Source: Siphonodentalium dalli
Taxonomy: Eukaryota; Mollusca; Scaphopoda; Gadilida; Siphonodentaliidae
Assembly (NCBI GenBank): GCA_032622095.1
Contig: CP136062.1
Coordinates: forward strand, 143,610,351 to 143,674,350
Length of the DNA stretch: 64,000 bases
Direction of reading: 5' to 3'
Part shown: positions 1-10,372 of the stretch, piece by piece
How the letters are laid out: each line of letters opens with the position of its first letter
How positions within the stretch are numbered: the first letter of the stretch is position 1
Position numbers and translations under genes: made by a program
Notes under the pieces: generated by a model
The model's database searches: none
What the model was told of the DNA's origin: nothing
Seen by the model: the letters and a program-made list of their open reading frames with translations, nothing else

Positions 1-934
1 TCTCAGATATAAGTCGCTCTGTTTTCAACTCGTTTGATTCCCGTTTCTGTGTGTTTTCTGTCATCGCAACCTCGATTTTTCCTACAACAACTTGTATGTC
101 ACCCAGCTTATTGTTTATTTCTGTGTTATTGTCGTTATGTGTCGTTCCCCGTTCAATGTCAGACAATCGAGATTCAAGGCTAGAGACTGTTTGTTTTATG
201 TGTGGGATTTCGTCCAGAATTTTCTGTGACCGTGCACCGTTATCAGAGAGCATTTTAAAGACTTGTGCTTTGAATTCGATGAAGTCCGTGCTACATGTAT
301 TTACACCGTCCCTCGGGGTTAGTGCGATAGAGTCGTCTCGATAATGGAACCCCGACCCGACAGTTTTGCTCAGCATTTCTCCCAGTGGCGTGTCTTGATC
401 AACAAGATAAAGTAACAAAGTAAATATGTCAGCAGCCAGTTTCTCGTGAATTGGAGTGGAGCCTTCTTTCCCTCTGCGTTGTTTGAGGCAACTGTTGTGA
501 CTGTAACCAAATACTTTGTGGGACTTTACCTCTGCAAATATGACATCCCTGACTTTGCCAAGTAATAGGGGGTTCCTATCTGCGGTCGTTATCATATCAT
601 TTATCAAGATGTCCCTGCGAGTGCTGCTGATGAATTTCAGGCAGGATGCTATTACTAATGAAGCTGCGACATTGCATGTGGTGTCCATTTGGGCACTGCA
701 TTCAGCTACATCTTTCAGTTGTCCAAAGGCAATTCGAAATGCTGTGGGGTCACCCAACGGAGCACCCTTATACGATTGATTGTTGGTGTTCATCGTATCA
801 TAGGATGGATCTACTTGGTCCAGCCTCTGTGAAATATCCAAGATGGTGGCACCGGTGATAGGGTCAACAAAGGTTGTACCCTGGGTTTTGACACGCTCGT
901 TTGACATAACGGATCCCGGCTGGTGTGTTGACAT
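1..934 (-). CDS. ORF1/gag-like protein, copy 1, cut by window start
   Basis: This is the N-terminal half of the same gene as 7267-9063. The start codon corresponds to 934 by the constant offset of 8129, and the frame stays open to base 1. One visible protein difference is an arginine in place of proline in the segment coded near base 620. The C-terminal half lies outside the window, so it is unknown whether this copy is complete. The function is as discussed for the second copy. Confidence 0.6.
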   Translation of the reverse strand, partial: MSTHQPGSVMSNERVKTQGTTFVDPITGATILDISQRLDQVDPSYDTMNTNNQSYKGAPLGDPTAFRIAFGQLKDVAECSAQMDTTCNVAASLVIASCLKFISSTRRDILINDMITTADRNPLLLGKVRDVIFAEVKSHKVFGYSHNSCLKQRRGKEGSTPIHEKLAADIFTLLLYLVDQDTPLGEMLSKTVGSGFHYRDDSIALTPRDGVNTCSTDFIEFKAQVFKMLSDNGARSQKILDEIPHIKQTVSSLESRLSDIERGTTHNDNNTEINNKLGDIQVVVGKIEVAMTENTQKRESNELKTERLISE

Positions 935-2150
935 GTTGATTAACGTCGCTCAGTTAATTGAAAACAGTGTTCAGTTCACCGTCGACTTGCAACCAGCGCT
1001 GGTATTGACCTTTCAATTGGGAGGTAGTAGCTCTTGATTGGGCTGATTTGAAGTCACGTGCGGCGTAGAACAATGTGTACAGCAATGTTATTTTGGGCGT
1101 GAGTGTGCGAATATACCTCGTTCAAAGAATTCGTAATTCCCTTCGAATTTTCAAATAACAAAATGAAGAAAGTCCAACGCAAATGTCCAAATTGTTACAG
1201 GAAATACACGCAATGAACTGTATTAACGGCAATCTCACACGACTTCCCCGTCGAGTAAATTTTGGGCTGAAGTTTGTTTCAATGTGAACAAAGAGAGTCC
1301 GCGAAACAACCGACCGTGGCAGGGGACGTAATCGTATATTTCAAATAATAATTTGCTGTGTTAATATAATGAGTGTCACGCAAACTGAAGGACACTGTTC
1401 ATTTATCAGGTTATTTTGAAGGGAAAAAAATGATTTAAAGAACAGTCTAGATTTATGTCGGTTTGCATTACCTTGCACACTCACTGGCAAAATATGTCTG
1501 ATAGCTTAAAATATGTACATGAATACTCGCTGCACGGTTTTGTCTCGAATCAGTTAGACTTATTAACGACAAGTTGAGAGATCGGGGGGGGGGGGGGCGG
1601 GTGTTGGATTAAACCAAAAAGATTTAAGCGACCAAAATCTGTCAGAGGGTCACAACTGGCATGGGCGTAATCTTTCAACGCCAAAGGTCGGTATAACCAT
1701 TTAGGATCGCATGATACATGGACAGTGGAAAACAACTGTATTTTAATGGGTTGAAGTGACATGTTGACAAGTATGATATTGATATTGCCTCCCTCCCAAA
1801 TCCTGAACAAAAGTTTCAAAAGTTGGAAATTGAATGCTTAAATTAACAGCAACAGAAATTTTCGGAGTAAAACTAGATTGAGATAACCCCGTGATACGAT
1901 TGTTTTCCATATATTTGGTAATATTTGCCATATATATATATATACACCAGCCCCTTATTGGAAAGTATCTCTCCATTTTGAGGGATGTTGTTGGTTGAAT
2001 AGTTCTAACAGTTAGAAAAAATATACGCATCTGGAAGTTAGAAGATTCTGGCCTGAGGTGGATAAAGATTGATTGCCTGATATTTGGTCTATTACGAGTC
2101 GAAGTACAGTTGGCCCAGGTGACCTTGATTGTTACGCTCAGTCACTTAGA
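935..2150. other. Spacer between divergent ORF1 gene and signal-peptide exon, copy 1
   Basis: No coding region is supported. The stretch holds a poly-G tract at about 1585-1597 and a short TA run near 1931. The poly-G run differs in length between the duplicate copies, as expected for a slippage-prone tract. The matching stretch in copy 2 is 9064-10276. Confidence 0.5.
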
Positions 2151-2154
2151 ATCA

Positions 2155-2160
2155 TATAAA
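2155..2160 (+). promoter_or_regulatory. TATA box candidate for signal-peptide exon, copy 1
   Basis: TATAAA lies 87 bases upstream of the ATG at 2247. A start site 25-30 bases downstream would give a 5' leader of about 60 bases. No other promoter element is claimed. It is conserved in copy 2. Confidence 0.35.
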
Positions 2161-2246
2161 GTATTTATTAAGTGTGCGTTGGTCAATTTATTACGATCAT
2201 CAAGAGGTGAATCACAATAACTGTATCTTTTCTATACAGATTACAG

Positions 2247-2298
2247 ATGTCGCCTGATTTGATTTTGAAACTATTGATTGTCAGCTTGTATGCTACCG
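2247..2298 (+). CDS. First coding exon: signal peptide, copy 1
   Basis: The ATG at 2247 opens 17 codons reading MSPDLILKLLIVSLYAT and then one base of the next codon before the splice donor GTAAGT at 2299, so the intron is phase 1. The short N-region, the run of hydrophobic residues (LILKLLIV) and small residues at the end fit a secretory signal peptide. The phase matches the phase-1 acceptors at 20968, 24917 and 41497 on the same strand, so splicing to them keeps the frame. A pyrimidine-rich stretch ending in CAG at 2239 could alternatively be an acceptor, which would make this an internal exon. The upstream TATA box favours a true first exon. There is no domain to name, so the function rests on the downstream exons. 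Confidence 0.5.
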
Positions 2299-3606
2299 GT
2301 AAGTTATATTCACTCTTAATAAAAACAATTAGATTGAATTCCATGCTCAATTTAAGCAAAGAAAATTGTTAAAGAAAAGTTAACAAATTTAGAAAAACTA
2401 ACACCATTTAAATCTATTGACTACCCCGAGTCACCACACCAACTTTGGTTTAAATCGGTCCAAAATCTTGTGTTATGTACTGGTAAATTTATTTGGAGGA
2501 GATTAAACCAATTTCACCAATTCCATCCAATATGGCTATATAATTTTTTGATGTCTCTTATGTCAATGTACAGCTGAAGAAAGCTATGGTATCAAAATTT
2601 TAATGTTCACAACAATACACATGACATGCTATTAACAGTAGACTACAACATATGAGTATATCACTCTACAGATGGTCTGAGGTCATAATAAATTTGATAG
2701 GTTTAATAGAGATGAATAGTTGACAGCTCTGCTATATAATTGATGTTAATGGGTCAGCAGTGAGGTGGTTTATCTTGGTGGCTGTGTTGTTGGTAGAATT
2801 TGATACATCACCATTGTAAACTTAAATTGGACTCTATTAACCCAATTATTCCATGCCCGGATCACCTTTTCATAATTAATCCAAGGCTGCGCTGGTGAAA
2901 ACAAAAAAGATTTACGAAACCAAAATCTGTCAGTGGCACACAACTGGCATGGGCGTAATCTTTCAACCACAAAGGCCGGTAACCATTTCACAAGAATATA
3001 GCATCTGCATGTTATGAGCTCTATCAAGTCCAGTATTGTTTAGTTGTGTTCCCATCTAAAATAGATGTAAATGTTAAAAAGCAGTTGGATATCATTTTCA
3101 CTGGTTTGATTCACAAAAAAGCCTATTTTACCCACAAAAGGAGATCATACATCGCTACACGAAAAGGCAATACCGGCATGCTATCTTCTATATCAATAAT
3201 GACATTTTGATATATACTTAACTCAGTTTGTTACTCTTCCATATGGTTGATCTCGAAAAATAATGCCTAATTCCCTTCCCAGCTGCTCCACTATGAAGAC
3301 AACTATGCAATGACACTCCCCGTTTGGTCGCCAAAATCCGAACAGACAACGAACAAGCAAACAAACAAAATTGAGTTTTATTGGCATTTAAAACTCAACT
3401 CAAACTTGTCCTATCTGGACCTTCTATTTCTCAAAATGGGCACGATATATGGGCACTATGCGTTATACCACAGGTCGAAATGCGTAATCTAGAACGTTCA
3501 TGCCGTACACCACAAGGCGACATTCGTAAACTGGAACGACCATGCATGTGTGCACAATGAGCCCACCATCATTGGGAAATAGTTCTCTGCTATATCCGTC
3601 CACAAG
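2299..3606. other. Intron-like sequence, copy 1
   Basis: Starts with the splice donor and then runs through AT-rich sequence with stops in all frames at short intervals. A stretch near 1615-1690 and one near 2905-2980 share related words (CAAAATCTGTCAG, GGCATGGGCGTAATC), so a dispersed repeat has two diverged pieces here. No gene is supported. The counterpart is 10425-11760. Confidence 0.4.
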
Positions 3607-4247
3607 TTTAAAGGGGTACTGTACGCCAATTTCAATAAATTCCCGGTAACAATTGCGATCTCATATCAATATTATATTTTAAAATAACGTATTTGAGTCG
3701 ACGATGTCTACTGAAAACGTTCCGGTTAATAGGCTATCATAAAAGTCAAATTGAATTATTTAATATAAATGAATTTATGGCTGGAGTCATAAAATGGCGT
3801 ATTATGCCATTGCGAGTTACCGTTCTTGAAATCTCACATGTTGGGTGTCTTTTATCGACGGCCGTATACGACGAACATTATTGAGTTGCGAACAAAACAT
3901 GTTACATGCAAAAGGAAGTCCCGCTATAACCAATTTGGAAAAAAATAGAAGAAACAAGATTCATAAAGCGTCAAGTATTTTTATAGTGGGTGAGATTGTT
4001 CGATGGGAGAGATTGCAGGCATCAATTGAACTTCCGGTTCATCCTGCAACCTGCGTCTTCTCCGGTGAAGGTCAAAAACATGGCGCGTAGTTTGAAATCG
4101 TAATATTTTTATTTCCAAAATCAATATTTTCGTCGCTAAATTAGGTTTATACGAAACTCATATAACACGAACACAATCTAACTTGAAAGTTATGTCAATG
4201 GGAGTACATAAAAAAATGCCTATCTCTGTGTACAGTGCCCCTTTAAA
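3607..4247. mobile_element. MITE, TTAA type, family 1 (copy 1)
   Basis: Terminal inverted repeats: TTTAAAGGGGTACTGTAC at the left and the complement of TGTACAGTGCCCCTTTAAA at the right. TTAA at both ends fits the TTAA target preference of piggyBac-type transposases, so this is a non-autonomous element with no coding content. It is about 640 bases long. It predates the segmental duplication, because both copies carry it at the same place. Confidence 0.6.
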
Positions 4248-5750
4248 GATATGCACAATGCTTATGAACCCCGCGTAATTCAATCACATGCATGTCGCAG
4301 GAGAAATTCTGTTCATTTGGATATACCAGTGGATATCTATCACATTGAAACCTAACGTCAGCAGTAAAGGAGTTACTGTTCTTTTTCTGTACGCAACAAT
4401 ATCCTGCTAATATCAATGCATTGCTTGAGTCAAACATATGCATACGTGACCAAGATACACATTCAATTGTGTCGATAGTATATGTTACGTATACGTAGTA
4501 CGCTATGTTCAGCCCAAAACAAATATTTTATTATTTGAGTACATCGACGTTTATTTTCGGACAAAGTTGAACCGCATGGTATTGTGGCCAATGTGTTCAC
4601 GGCATACCACACATTCAATTTCCACTCATACGGGCCGTGTCAGGGGCGTGGTTTTGTTGCCAACCAAGGACTTATGGTTTTTTTCCCAGAAAAGCGTTCG
4701 TAACGTCTCATTTATCGAGCTTTATCGGAAAGTTTCTTCTGTATAAATGTAATGTCTCCTGTGTTTTACATGTAAGTCGGTTAATGGACTCGTGACTGGA
4801 CATTCGTCAACTTTTATAGGCCCACGGCAACCCCGGACATTCACCCACTCGCCAGTGTAATTGTCTAATGTTGCATCGATACATGCATTGCCGGCCCATT
4901 ATTATATACATGTAACATACTGTAGGGTTTCGGTTAAATAATAATTTTCTATATATGCGTGGCGTCATTCTGTTGCGGTAATGCAATTTTAGAAATTAAT
5001 CCTCTTCCAAAGTGTGTACACAAAGGATCGCAAATTTATCGGTTTTATTGCTAAACAGTCCGGAATCTTCAATAGACCAACGCGACAAAAATAACATGTG
5101 CTACTTCACAATGAACTCCTACGTGATAATGAACAATTAAATTATTTAATTGTAATAAAATCATTCCATGGAATCGTACGGTTTCTTATCCATTCATAAG
5201 GTTAACAAAGACTAAATTACGATGGTTTAAACACAAGACAAATATAATTCTTGGAACAAACACCTCCTAAAAATGAAAATAACACAAAGTGGGACTTGTA
5301 TGATGTGTAACACAGTCGACGAATCGATCACTCATATAATTGAAGACTGTCCGCATGTCAAAATTTCATCAACCATCTGAAATTATGGTGTGATCACATA
5401 TTGTGATCCCGCTTGCGGGAGACCAACTTTTATACAAATCCAAGTTCAATCCCGATACGCTCTGACGCTCTCCCTGGAAGCATTCATCCGAGGAATTGAT
5501 ACGCGAAACTGCACTGAAAGACATGTTACATTTAATAAAAACAACTTGTATGAATTTAAAAACGAATGAAATTTAATAATAACGTCAGTTAGCTCATTGT
5601 TAACCAAACTCAAACAGAAATAGTCATTACCGACACCGTATACTGAAACTTGTTTATGCGCATGACTAACTTCATACGTATTTATTATGATTGTTGTCAA
5701 ATTTGATGCATTGTTTACGTTGCTTCAATGAATTTAAATCCTTCTGAAAT
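4248..5750. other. Non-coding stretch of the duplicon, copy 1
   Basis: AT-rich sequence with no ORF that looks coding. I see no splice-bounded exon and no RNA gene. The same stretch is repeated at 12402-13905. Confidence 0.4.
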
Positions 5751-5757
5751 TAAGAGA

Positions 5758-5812
5758 TGTGTGTGTGAGGGTGTGTGTGTGAGAGGGTGAGGATGCGCGC
5801 GTGTGTGTGTTA
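5758..5812. repeat. TG-rich microsatellite, copy 1
   Basis: Imperfect TG/TGAG run. The same run is at about 13912-13966 in copy 2 and has the same length. Confidence 0.8.
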
Positions 5813-5961
5813 AAGAACTTAAATTGATAGAACATAATATACTATCGATATCAGAACCCCTTCTCCCCACCAGATACCTCTTCAATAAGCTCCAGTATTA
5901 ATTTCGGAAATGTGATCAATATTACTGTTCAATATCAGCAACAGATATGTATCTTATCACA

Positions 5962-5964
<3 letters not shown>

Positions 5965-6034
<70 letters not shown>
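5965..6034. repeat. TA microsatellite at duplication boundary
   Basis: About 35 TA dinucleotides. Similarity between the duplicons stops inside this run (compare 14119-14167, which is shorter and broken by a GC). The run also abuts the 3' end of the Penelope-like element. Confidence 0.9.
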
Positions 6035-6036
<2 letters not shown>

Positions 6037-6079
6037 TAACATGTGATTAAAAACACAAACACATCATTTGGCTTTAAAA

Positions 6080-6120
6080 CTAGGCCTTTCACGGCTTCAG
6101 GGCCGATCTTCAGGTTCCGC
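6080..6120 (-). ncRNA. Hammerhead-ribozyme-like core in Penelope-like 3' region (candidate)
   Basis: On the minus strand CTGAAGA is followed by CGGC, a 6-base loop, GCCG and then TGAAA. This is the order of the hammerhead core (CUGANGA, stem II, GAAA), and hammerhead motifs are known from Penelope-like elements. Weak points: the first stem II pair is T-T, and stem III is not convincing (GGC/GCC without the expected U after it). It may be a decayed or non-functional version, or chance. Confidence 0.3.
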
Positions 6121-6176
6121 CATTTTTATTTTGTATTGTGACGTCACTTCCGGGAGGTTGGTAGGTGACGCCATGA

Positions 6177-7088
6177 TTATATGATGGAGTTTAGTTTCGG
6201 ATTCAAAAGCTTCCGGAATTTTTCTTCCTTTTGAAGTCTTTTGAATCTGCTAACTTGCATCATCTTGTGTAATGGGAAAATCCGGAAGGATTTACCGCCA
6301 CAGTCATCGAGATGTCCACTTAAGGGAATCATCCGTAATGCCGGATGTTTGATCTGCGAGCGGTGGATCCGTGTTCTTTCCACAAGTGAATTTCCCGTCT
6401 CTCCAACATAGAATTCCCTACACCCCGAACATATTATAACATAAATTAGATTTTGGGATTTGCAGTCCATGTCTTCATTAGGGCGAACATCTTGTCCATT
6501 TTTTAATAGGAAGTGTGTCCCGGTTAATATACAGAAACATGTCCCGCATCTGGGGTCGCCACATTTGGTGATTTCTTTATCTCGTTTTTCACCACTGTCA
6601 AACTTGGCTCGTGTTAGAATCTTTTTTATATTCCAAGGCTGTCGCTTGCTCTGTAGTAAGTGATCAGTTTTTACCAATTGCTTCATCTTTGGAATTTTGT
6701 GAAGCATTGGTATCAATGATTTAGCCGTTTGCATAACATTTTGATGGCGAGGATTGTGTGTAACCACAAAAGGAATGAGATCGGGATTGCATTCTTTAGT
6801 TTTGTCTGTGCGGAGCTCTATGAGAGGAATTTTCTTGGCTTCAACAATACCATTATCAATTAGTTTTTTCGGATATTCTTGTGCCAAGAGGAATGTCCGG
6901 AGTTCCTCCAGTCGGATGTTTCTCTGCGCGATATCGTCCACAATGGTACAAACCCTCCGTGCGACGCAATACGGAACATTCCGTTTGGTGTGTGTTGGAT
7001 GACACGACTTAAAGTTTAAATACTGATGCGTGTCGGTAGGTTTATAGTAAATATCCGTCGTGATTCGTTCTGCTGATAAATTCCTCAT
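6177..7088 (-). CDS. Penelope-like element protein, C-terminal part with GIY-YIG domain
   Basis: A 303-residue open frame. Residues 12-45 (TDIYYKPTDTHQYLNF then SCHP and ARR) match the conserved block at the end of the Penelope-type reverse transcriptase. Residues 176-186 carry a cysteine cluster (C-G-D-P-R-C-G-T-C-F-C) typical of the linker. Residues 213-275 are the GIY-YIG endonuclease: YVI stands for GIY, FYVGETG holds YIG, and arginines at 238-243 (ERTRIHR) are in the place of the catalytic arginine. In the family this nuclease helps integrate the element. The frame is undamaged, but the palm and fingers of the polymerase are absent, so it cannot copy itself. Upstream of Met1 the frame stays open for some codons with no recognisable polymerase, so Met1 is only the first ATG after the truncation and not a true start. 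Confidence 0.82.
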   Translation of the reverse strand: MRNLSAERITTDIYYKPTDTHQYLNFKSCHPTHTKRNVPYCVARRVCTIVDDIAQRNIRLEELRTFLLAQEYPKKLIDNGIVEAKKIPLIELRTDKTKECNPDLIPFVVTHNPRHQNVMQTAKSLIPMLHKIPKMKQLVKTDHLLQSKRQPWNIKKILTRAKFDSGEKRDKEITKCGDPRCGTCFCILTGTHFLLKNGQDVRPNEDMDCKSQNLIYVIICSGCREFYVGETGNSLVERTRIHRSQIKHPALRMIPLSGHLDDCGGKSFRIFPLHKMMQVSRFKRLQKEEKFRKLLNPKLNSII

Positions 7089-7284
7089 GCCTGTTATCGA
7101 AGGCGAACCAGAGAACCAGACCGCGATAAGGTTTGAACTCGCAGTTCATAGCTTCGAAACTCACATGAAGTTACTTTCAATGAATAAGCAAAGGTATGAA
7201 GACATTTACAGTAAACTTGATGATGAAATGAATACCGAAATAGACAGAATTACAGCGGCGACTCATCTAGCTGGAAAATTGAAA
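7089..7284. other. Unidentified fragment between two retroelement pieces
   Basis: Neither the Penelope-like protein nor the ORF1-like protein extends convincingly through here. The plus strand is open and reads a charged, helical-looking peptide (FETHMKLLSMNKQRYED and on), which could be a fragment of another retroelement gag. I do not recognise it. Confidence 0.3.
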
Positions 7285-9063
7285 GAAATATGGGTGATTT
7301 ACATCAACATTTATACGAGCAGACAGAATGCCATTTTTTCGTAAGCGAAACAAACGAACTATGGTGAATTTCACGTTCATATCAAACAAATGGTGAGCCA
7401 GATCCTCGGCAGTAAAGTGGTCCGGAATATGTGACACGAAGAGCCGGGTTGTCTGGATCGGATACTCATTCCGTGTACGGTATACATCTGCGTCATCCCA
7501 ATCTGAGCGATCTCTCCCAGTGCCCTTCGAGTGGGATCTATCCCCACTGTCATGATGTTTACGGCCATGCCTGACATGTGTCCACCCATCATCGTCTTCG
7601 TTCTCATGTTCACGTGTGTATATGTCACCATTGTCTCGTTCATTGTTTGGGATAGATGTAGAGTTATCCCGCTTGCTCCCCGATCGTTCCGCCCAGTCTG
7701 AGTGCTGGTAATCCTGTTCCCATGCATTGTATTCACAATCACCACCAGTGGACTCATCAGTATGACGAGAAGAAAATCCGTCCTGATGTGCGTCTCCAGA
7801 AGTAGCATTTGCGTCATCTCTCTCTGCTGCCAGGTTCTGAACCATTTCGGTGATGAATTCAGAGAACTCATCCAGTTTATCACAGATTGAATCTCCAAAT
7901 GTACGTAATGCAGTGGCCATTTTTTCGAAATTTTCTTCCATTTTACTTGAGTCACTTATAAATTCGGCCTGTCTCTGTGACATTCTGTTAACTTTCTCCT
8001 TTAATGAACCGATTGACCCCGAGTTTCTGTTCACTGCATGAATTACAGATCGAGCTCGGTCGATGGACTCGACTATATCAGACTTTATGCCCTTTATTTC
8101 GGACTCGCAGTTATCCATGTCATCTACTCTCTCAGATATAAGTCGCTCTGTTTTCAACTCGTTTGATTCCCGTTTCTGTGTGTTTTCTGTCATCGCAACC
8201 TCGATTTTTCCTACAACAACTTGTATGTCACCCAGCTTATTGTTTATTTCTGTGTTATTGTCGTTATGTGTCGTTCCCCGTTCAATGTCAGACAATCGAG
8301 ATTCAAGGCTAGAGACTGTTTGTTTTATGTGTGGAATTTCGTCCAGAATTTTCTGTGACCGTGCACCGTTATCAGAGAGCATTTTAAAGACTTGTGCTTT
8401 GAATTCGATGAAGTCCGTGCTACATGTATTTACACCGTCCCTCGGGGTTAGTGCGATAGAGTCGTCTCGATAATGGAACCCCGACCCGACAGTTTTGCTC
8501 AGCATTTCTCCCAGTGGCGTGTCTTGATCAACAAGATAAAGTAACAAAGTAAATATGTCAGCAGCCAGTTTCTCGTGAATTGGAGTGGAGCCTTCTTTCC
8601 CTCTGCGTTGTTTGAGGCAACTGTTGTGACTGTAACCAAATACTTTGTGGGACTTTACCTCTGCAAATATGACATCCCTGACTTTGCCAAGTAATAGGGG
8701 GTTCCTATCTGCGGTCGTTATCATATCATTTATCAAGATGTCCCTGGGAGTGCTGCTGATGAATTTCAGGCAGGATGCTATTACTAATGAAGCTGCGACA
8801 TTGCATGTGGTGTCCATTTGGGCACTGCATTCAGCTACATCTTTCAGTTGTCCAAAGGCAATTCGAAATGCTGTGGGGTCACCCAACGGAGCACCCTTAT
8901 ACGATTGATTGTTGGTGTTCATCGTATCATAGGATGGATCTACTTGGTCCAGCCTCTGTGAAATATCCAAGATGGTGGCACCGGTGATAGGGTCAACAAA
9001 GGTTGTACCCTGGGTTTTGACACGCTCGTTTGACATAACGGATCCCGGCTGGTGTGTTGACAT
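7267..9063 (-). CDS. ORF1/gag-like protein of a retroelement
   Basis: A 598-residue frame. Residues 1-215 are a globular part I do not recognise. Residues 220-425 are rich in heptad-like leucine and charged residues (RLSDIERG, ERVDDMDNCESEIKG) and look like a coiled coil. Residues 430-535 are highly charged and low in complexity, with Asp, Glu, His and Arg. Residues 538-588 (TTRLFVSHIPDHFTAED to ILSARINVDV) resemble the RNA-recognition or gag-like fold at the C-terminus of ORF1 proteins of invertebrate non-LTR elements. Such proteins bind element RNA. The frame then runs into VNHPYFFQFSS and a stop near the junction at about 7285, where the family would normally continue, so the C-terminus looks truncated. 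No reverse transcriptase follows. It could also be an orphan or domesticated gag-like gene. The ATG at 9063 is the first in a long open frame. Confidence 0.6.
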   Translation of the reverse strand: MSTHQPGSVMSNERVKTQGTTFVDPITGATILDISQRLDQVDPSYDTMNTNNQSYKGAPLGDPTAFRIAFGQLKDVAECSAQMDTTCNVAASLVIASCLKFISSTPRDILINDMITTADRNPLLLGKVRDVIFAEVKSHKVFGYSHNSCLKQRRGKEGSTPIHEKLAADIFTLLLYLVDQDTPLGEMLSKTVGSGFHYRDDSIALTPRDGVNTCSTDFIEFKAQVFKMLSDNGARSQKILDEIPHIKQTVSSLESRLSDIERGTTHNDNNTEINNKLGDIQVVVGKIEVAMTENTQKRESNELKTERLISERVDDMDNCESEIKGIKSDIVESIDRARSVIHAVNRNSGSIGSLKEKVNRMSQRQAEFISDSSKMEENFEKMATALRTFGDSICDKLDEFSEFITEMVQNLAAERDDANATSGDAHQDGFSSRHTDESTGGDCEYNAWEQDYQHSDWAERSGSKRDNSTSIPNNERDNGDIYTREHENEDDDGWTHVRHGRKHHDSGDRSHSKGTGRDRSDWDDADVYRTRNEYPIQTTRLFVSHIPDHFTAEDLAHHLFDMNVKFTIVRLFRLRKNGILSARINVDVNHPYFFQFSS

Positions 9064-10276
9064 GTTGATTAACGTCGCTCAGTTAATTGAAAACAGTGTT
9101 CAGTTCACCGTCGACTTGCAACCAGCGCTGGTATTGACCTTTCAATTGGGAGGTAGTAGCTCTTGATTGGGCTGATTTGAAGTCACGTGCGGCGTAGAAC
9201 AATGTGTACAGCAATGTTAGTTTGGGCGTGAGTGTGCGAATATACCTCGTTCAAAGAATTCGTAATTCCCTTCGAATTTTCAAATAACAAAATGAAGAAA
9301 GTCCAACGCAAATGTCCAAATTGTTACAGGAAATACACGCAATGAACTGTATTAACGGCAATCTCACACGACTTCCCCGTCGAGTAAATTTTGGGCTGAA
9401 GTTTGTTTCAATGTGAACAAAGAGAGTCCGCGAAACAACCGACCGTGGCAGGGGACGTAATCGTATATTTCAAATAATAATTTGCTGTGTTAATATAATG
9501 AGTGTCACGCAAACTGAAGGACACTGTTCATTTATCAGGTTATTTTGAAGGGAAAAAAATGATTTAAAGAACAGTCTAGATTTATGTCGGTTTGCATTAC
9601 CTTGCACACTCACTGGCAAAATATGTCTGATAGCTTAAAATATGTACATGAATACTCGCTGCACGGTTTTGTCTCGAATCAGTTAGACTTATTAACGACA
9701 AGTTGAGAGATCGGGGGGGGGGGGGCGGGTGTTGGATTAAACCAAAAAGATTTAAGCGACCAAAATCTGTCAGAGGGTCACAACTGGCATGGGCGTAATC
9801 TTTCAACGCCAAAGGTCGGTATAACCATTTAGGATCGCATGATACATGGACAGTGGAAAACAACTGTATTTTAATGGGTTGAAGTGACATGTTGACAAGT
9901 ATGATATTGATATTGCCTCCCTCCCAAATCCTGAACAAAAGTTTCAAAAGTTGGAAATTGAATGCTTAAATTAACAGCAACAGAAATTTTCGGAGTAAAA
10001 CTAGATTGAGATAACCCCGTGATACGATTGTTTTCCATATATTTGGTAATATTTGCCATATATATATATATACCAGCCCCTTATTGGAAAGTATCTCTCC
10101 ATTTTGAGGGATGTTGTTGGTTGAATAGTTCTAACAGTTAGAAAAAATATACGCATCTGGAAGTTAGAAGATTCTGGCCTGAGGTGGATAAAGATTGATT
10201 GCCTGATATTTGGTCTATTACGAGTCGAAGTACAGTTGGCCCAGGTGACCTTGATTGTTACGCTCAGTCACTTAGA
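9064..10276. other. Spacer between divergent ORF1 gene and signal-peptide exon, copy 2
   Basis: Counterpart of 935-2150. It holds the poly-G tract at 9714-9725 and no supported gene. The arrangement puts the promoter of the minus-strand gene and that of the plus-strand exon back to back about 1.2 kb apart. Confidence 0.4.
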
Positions 10277-10280
10277 ATCA

Positions 10281-10286
10281 TATAAA
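10281..10286 (+). promoter_or_regulatory. TATA box candidate for signal-peptide exon, copy 2
   Basis: TATAAA in the same position relative to the ATG at 10373 as in copy 1. The upstream sequence is essentially the same, so both copies could be promoters. Confidence 0.35.
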
Positions 10287-10372
10287 GTATTTATTAAGTG
10301 TGCGTTGGTCAATTTATTACGATCATCAAGAGGTGAATCACAATAACTGTATCTTTTCTATACAGATTACAG

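Larger units (their letters stand above)
1..5964. repeat. Segmental tandem duplication, copy 1 (left part outside window)
   Basis: This stretch matches 8130-14118 almost base for base. The offset is 8129 at the left end and drifts to 8154 through small indels: a G-tract and a TA-tract length change near 1580 and 1931, and a 28-base difference near 2715. Substitutions are few and scattered. The match ends in the TA microsatellite that starts near 5965. The sequence between the two copies (6035-8129) precedes copy 2 and presumably also precedes copy 1, outside the window, so this is a tandem unit of about 8.1 kb. The alternative is an assembly artefact that placed two haplotypes side by side. 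Confidence 0.93.
6035..7088 (-). mobile_element. Penelope-like retroelement, 5'-truncated
   Basis: Minus-strand element whose surviving part is the C-terminal end of the reverse-transcriptase region, a linker and a GIY-YIG endonuclease, followed by a 3' region ending at the TA microsatellite. Most of the reverse transcriptase is missing, so the copy is dead on arrival, as is usual for these elements. The left limit at 6035 is where the TA run starts. The 5' limit near 7088 is inferred from loss of recognisable protein. Confidence 0.75.

Noticed and set aside
51-1037. Plus-strand ORFs opposite the ORF1 gene (also 7702-9166)
   Set aside because: They are antisense shadows of the longer minus-strand frame, which has the coiled coil and RNA-binding-like pattern.
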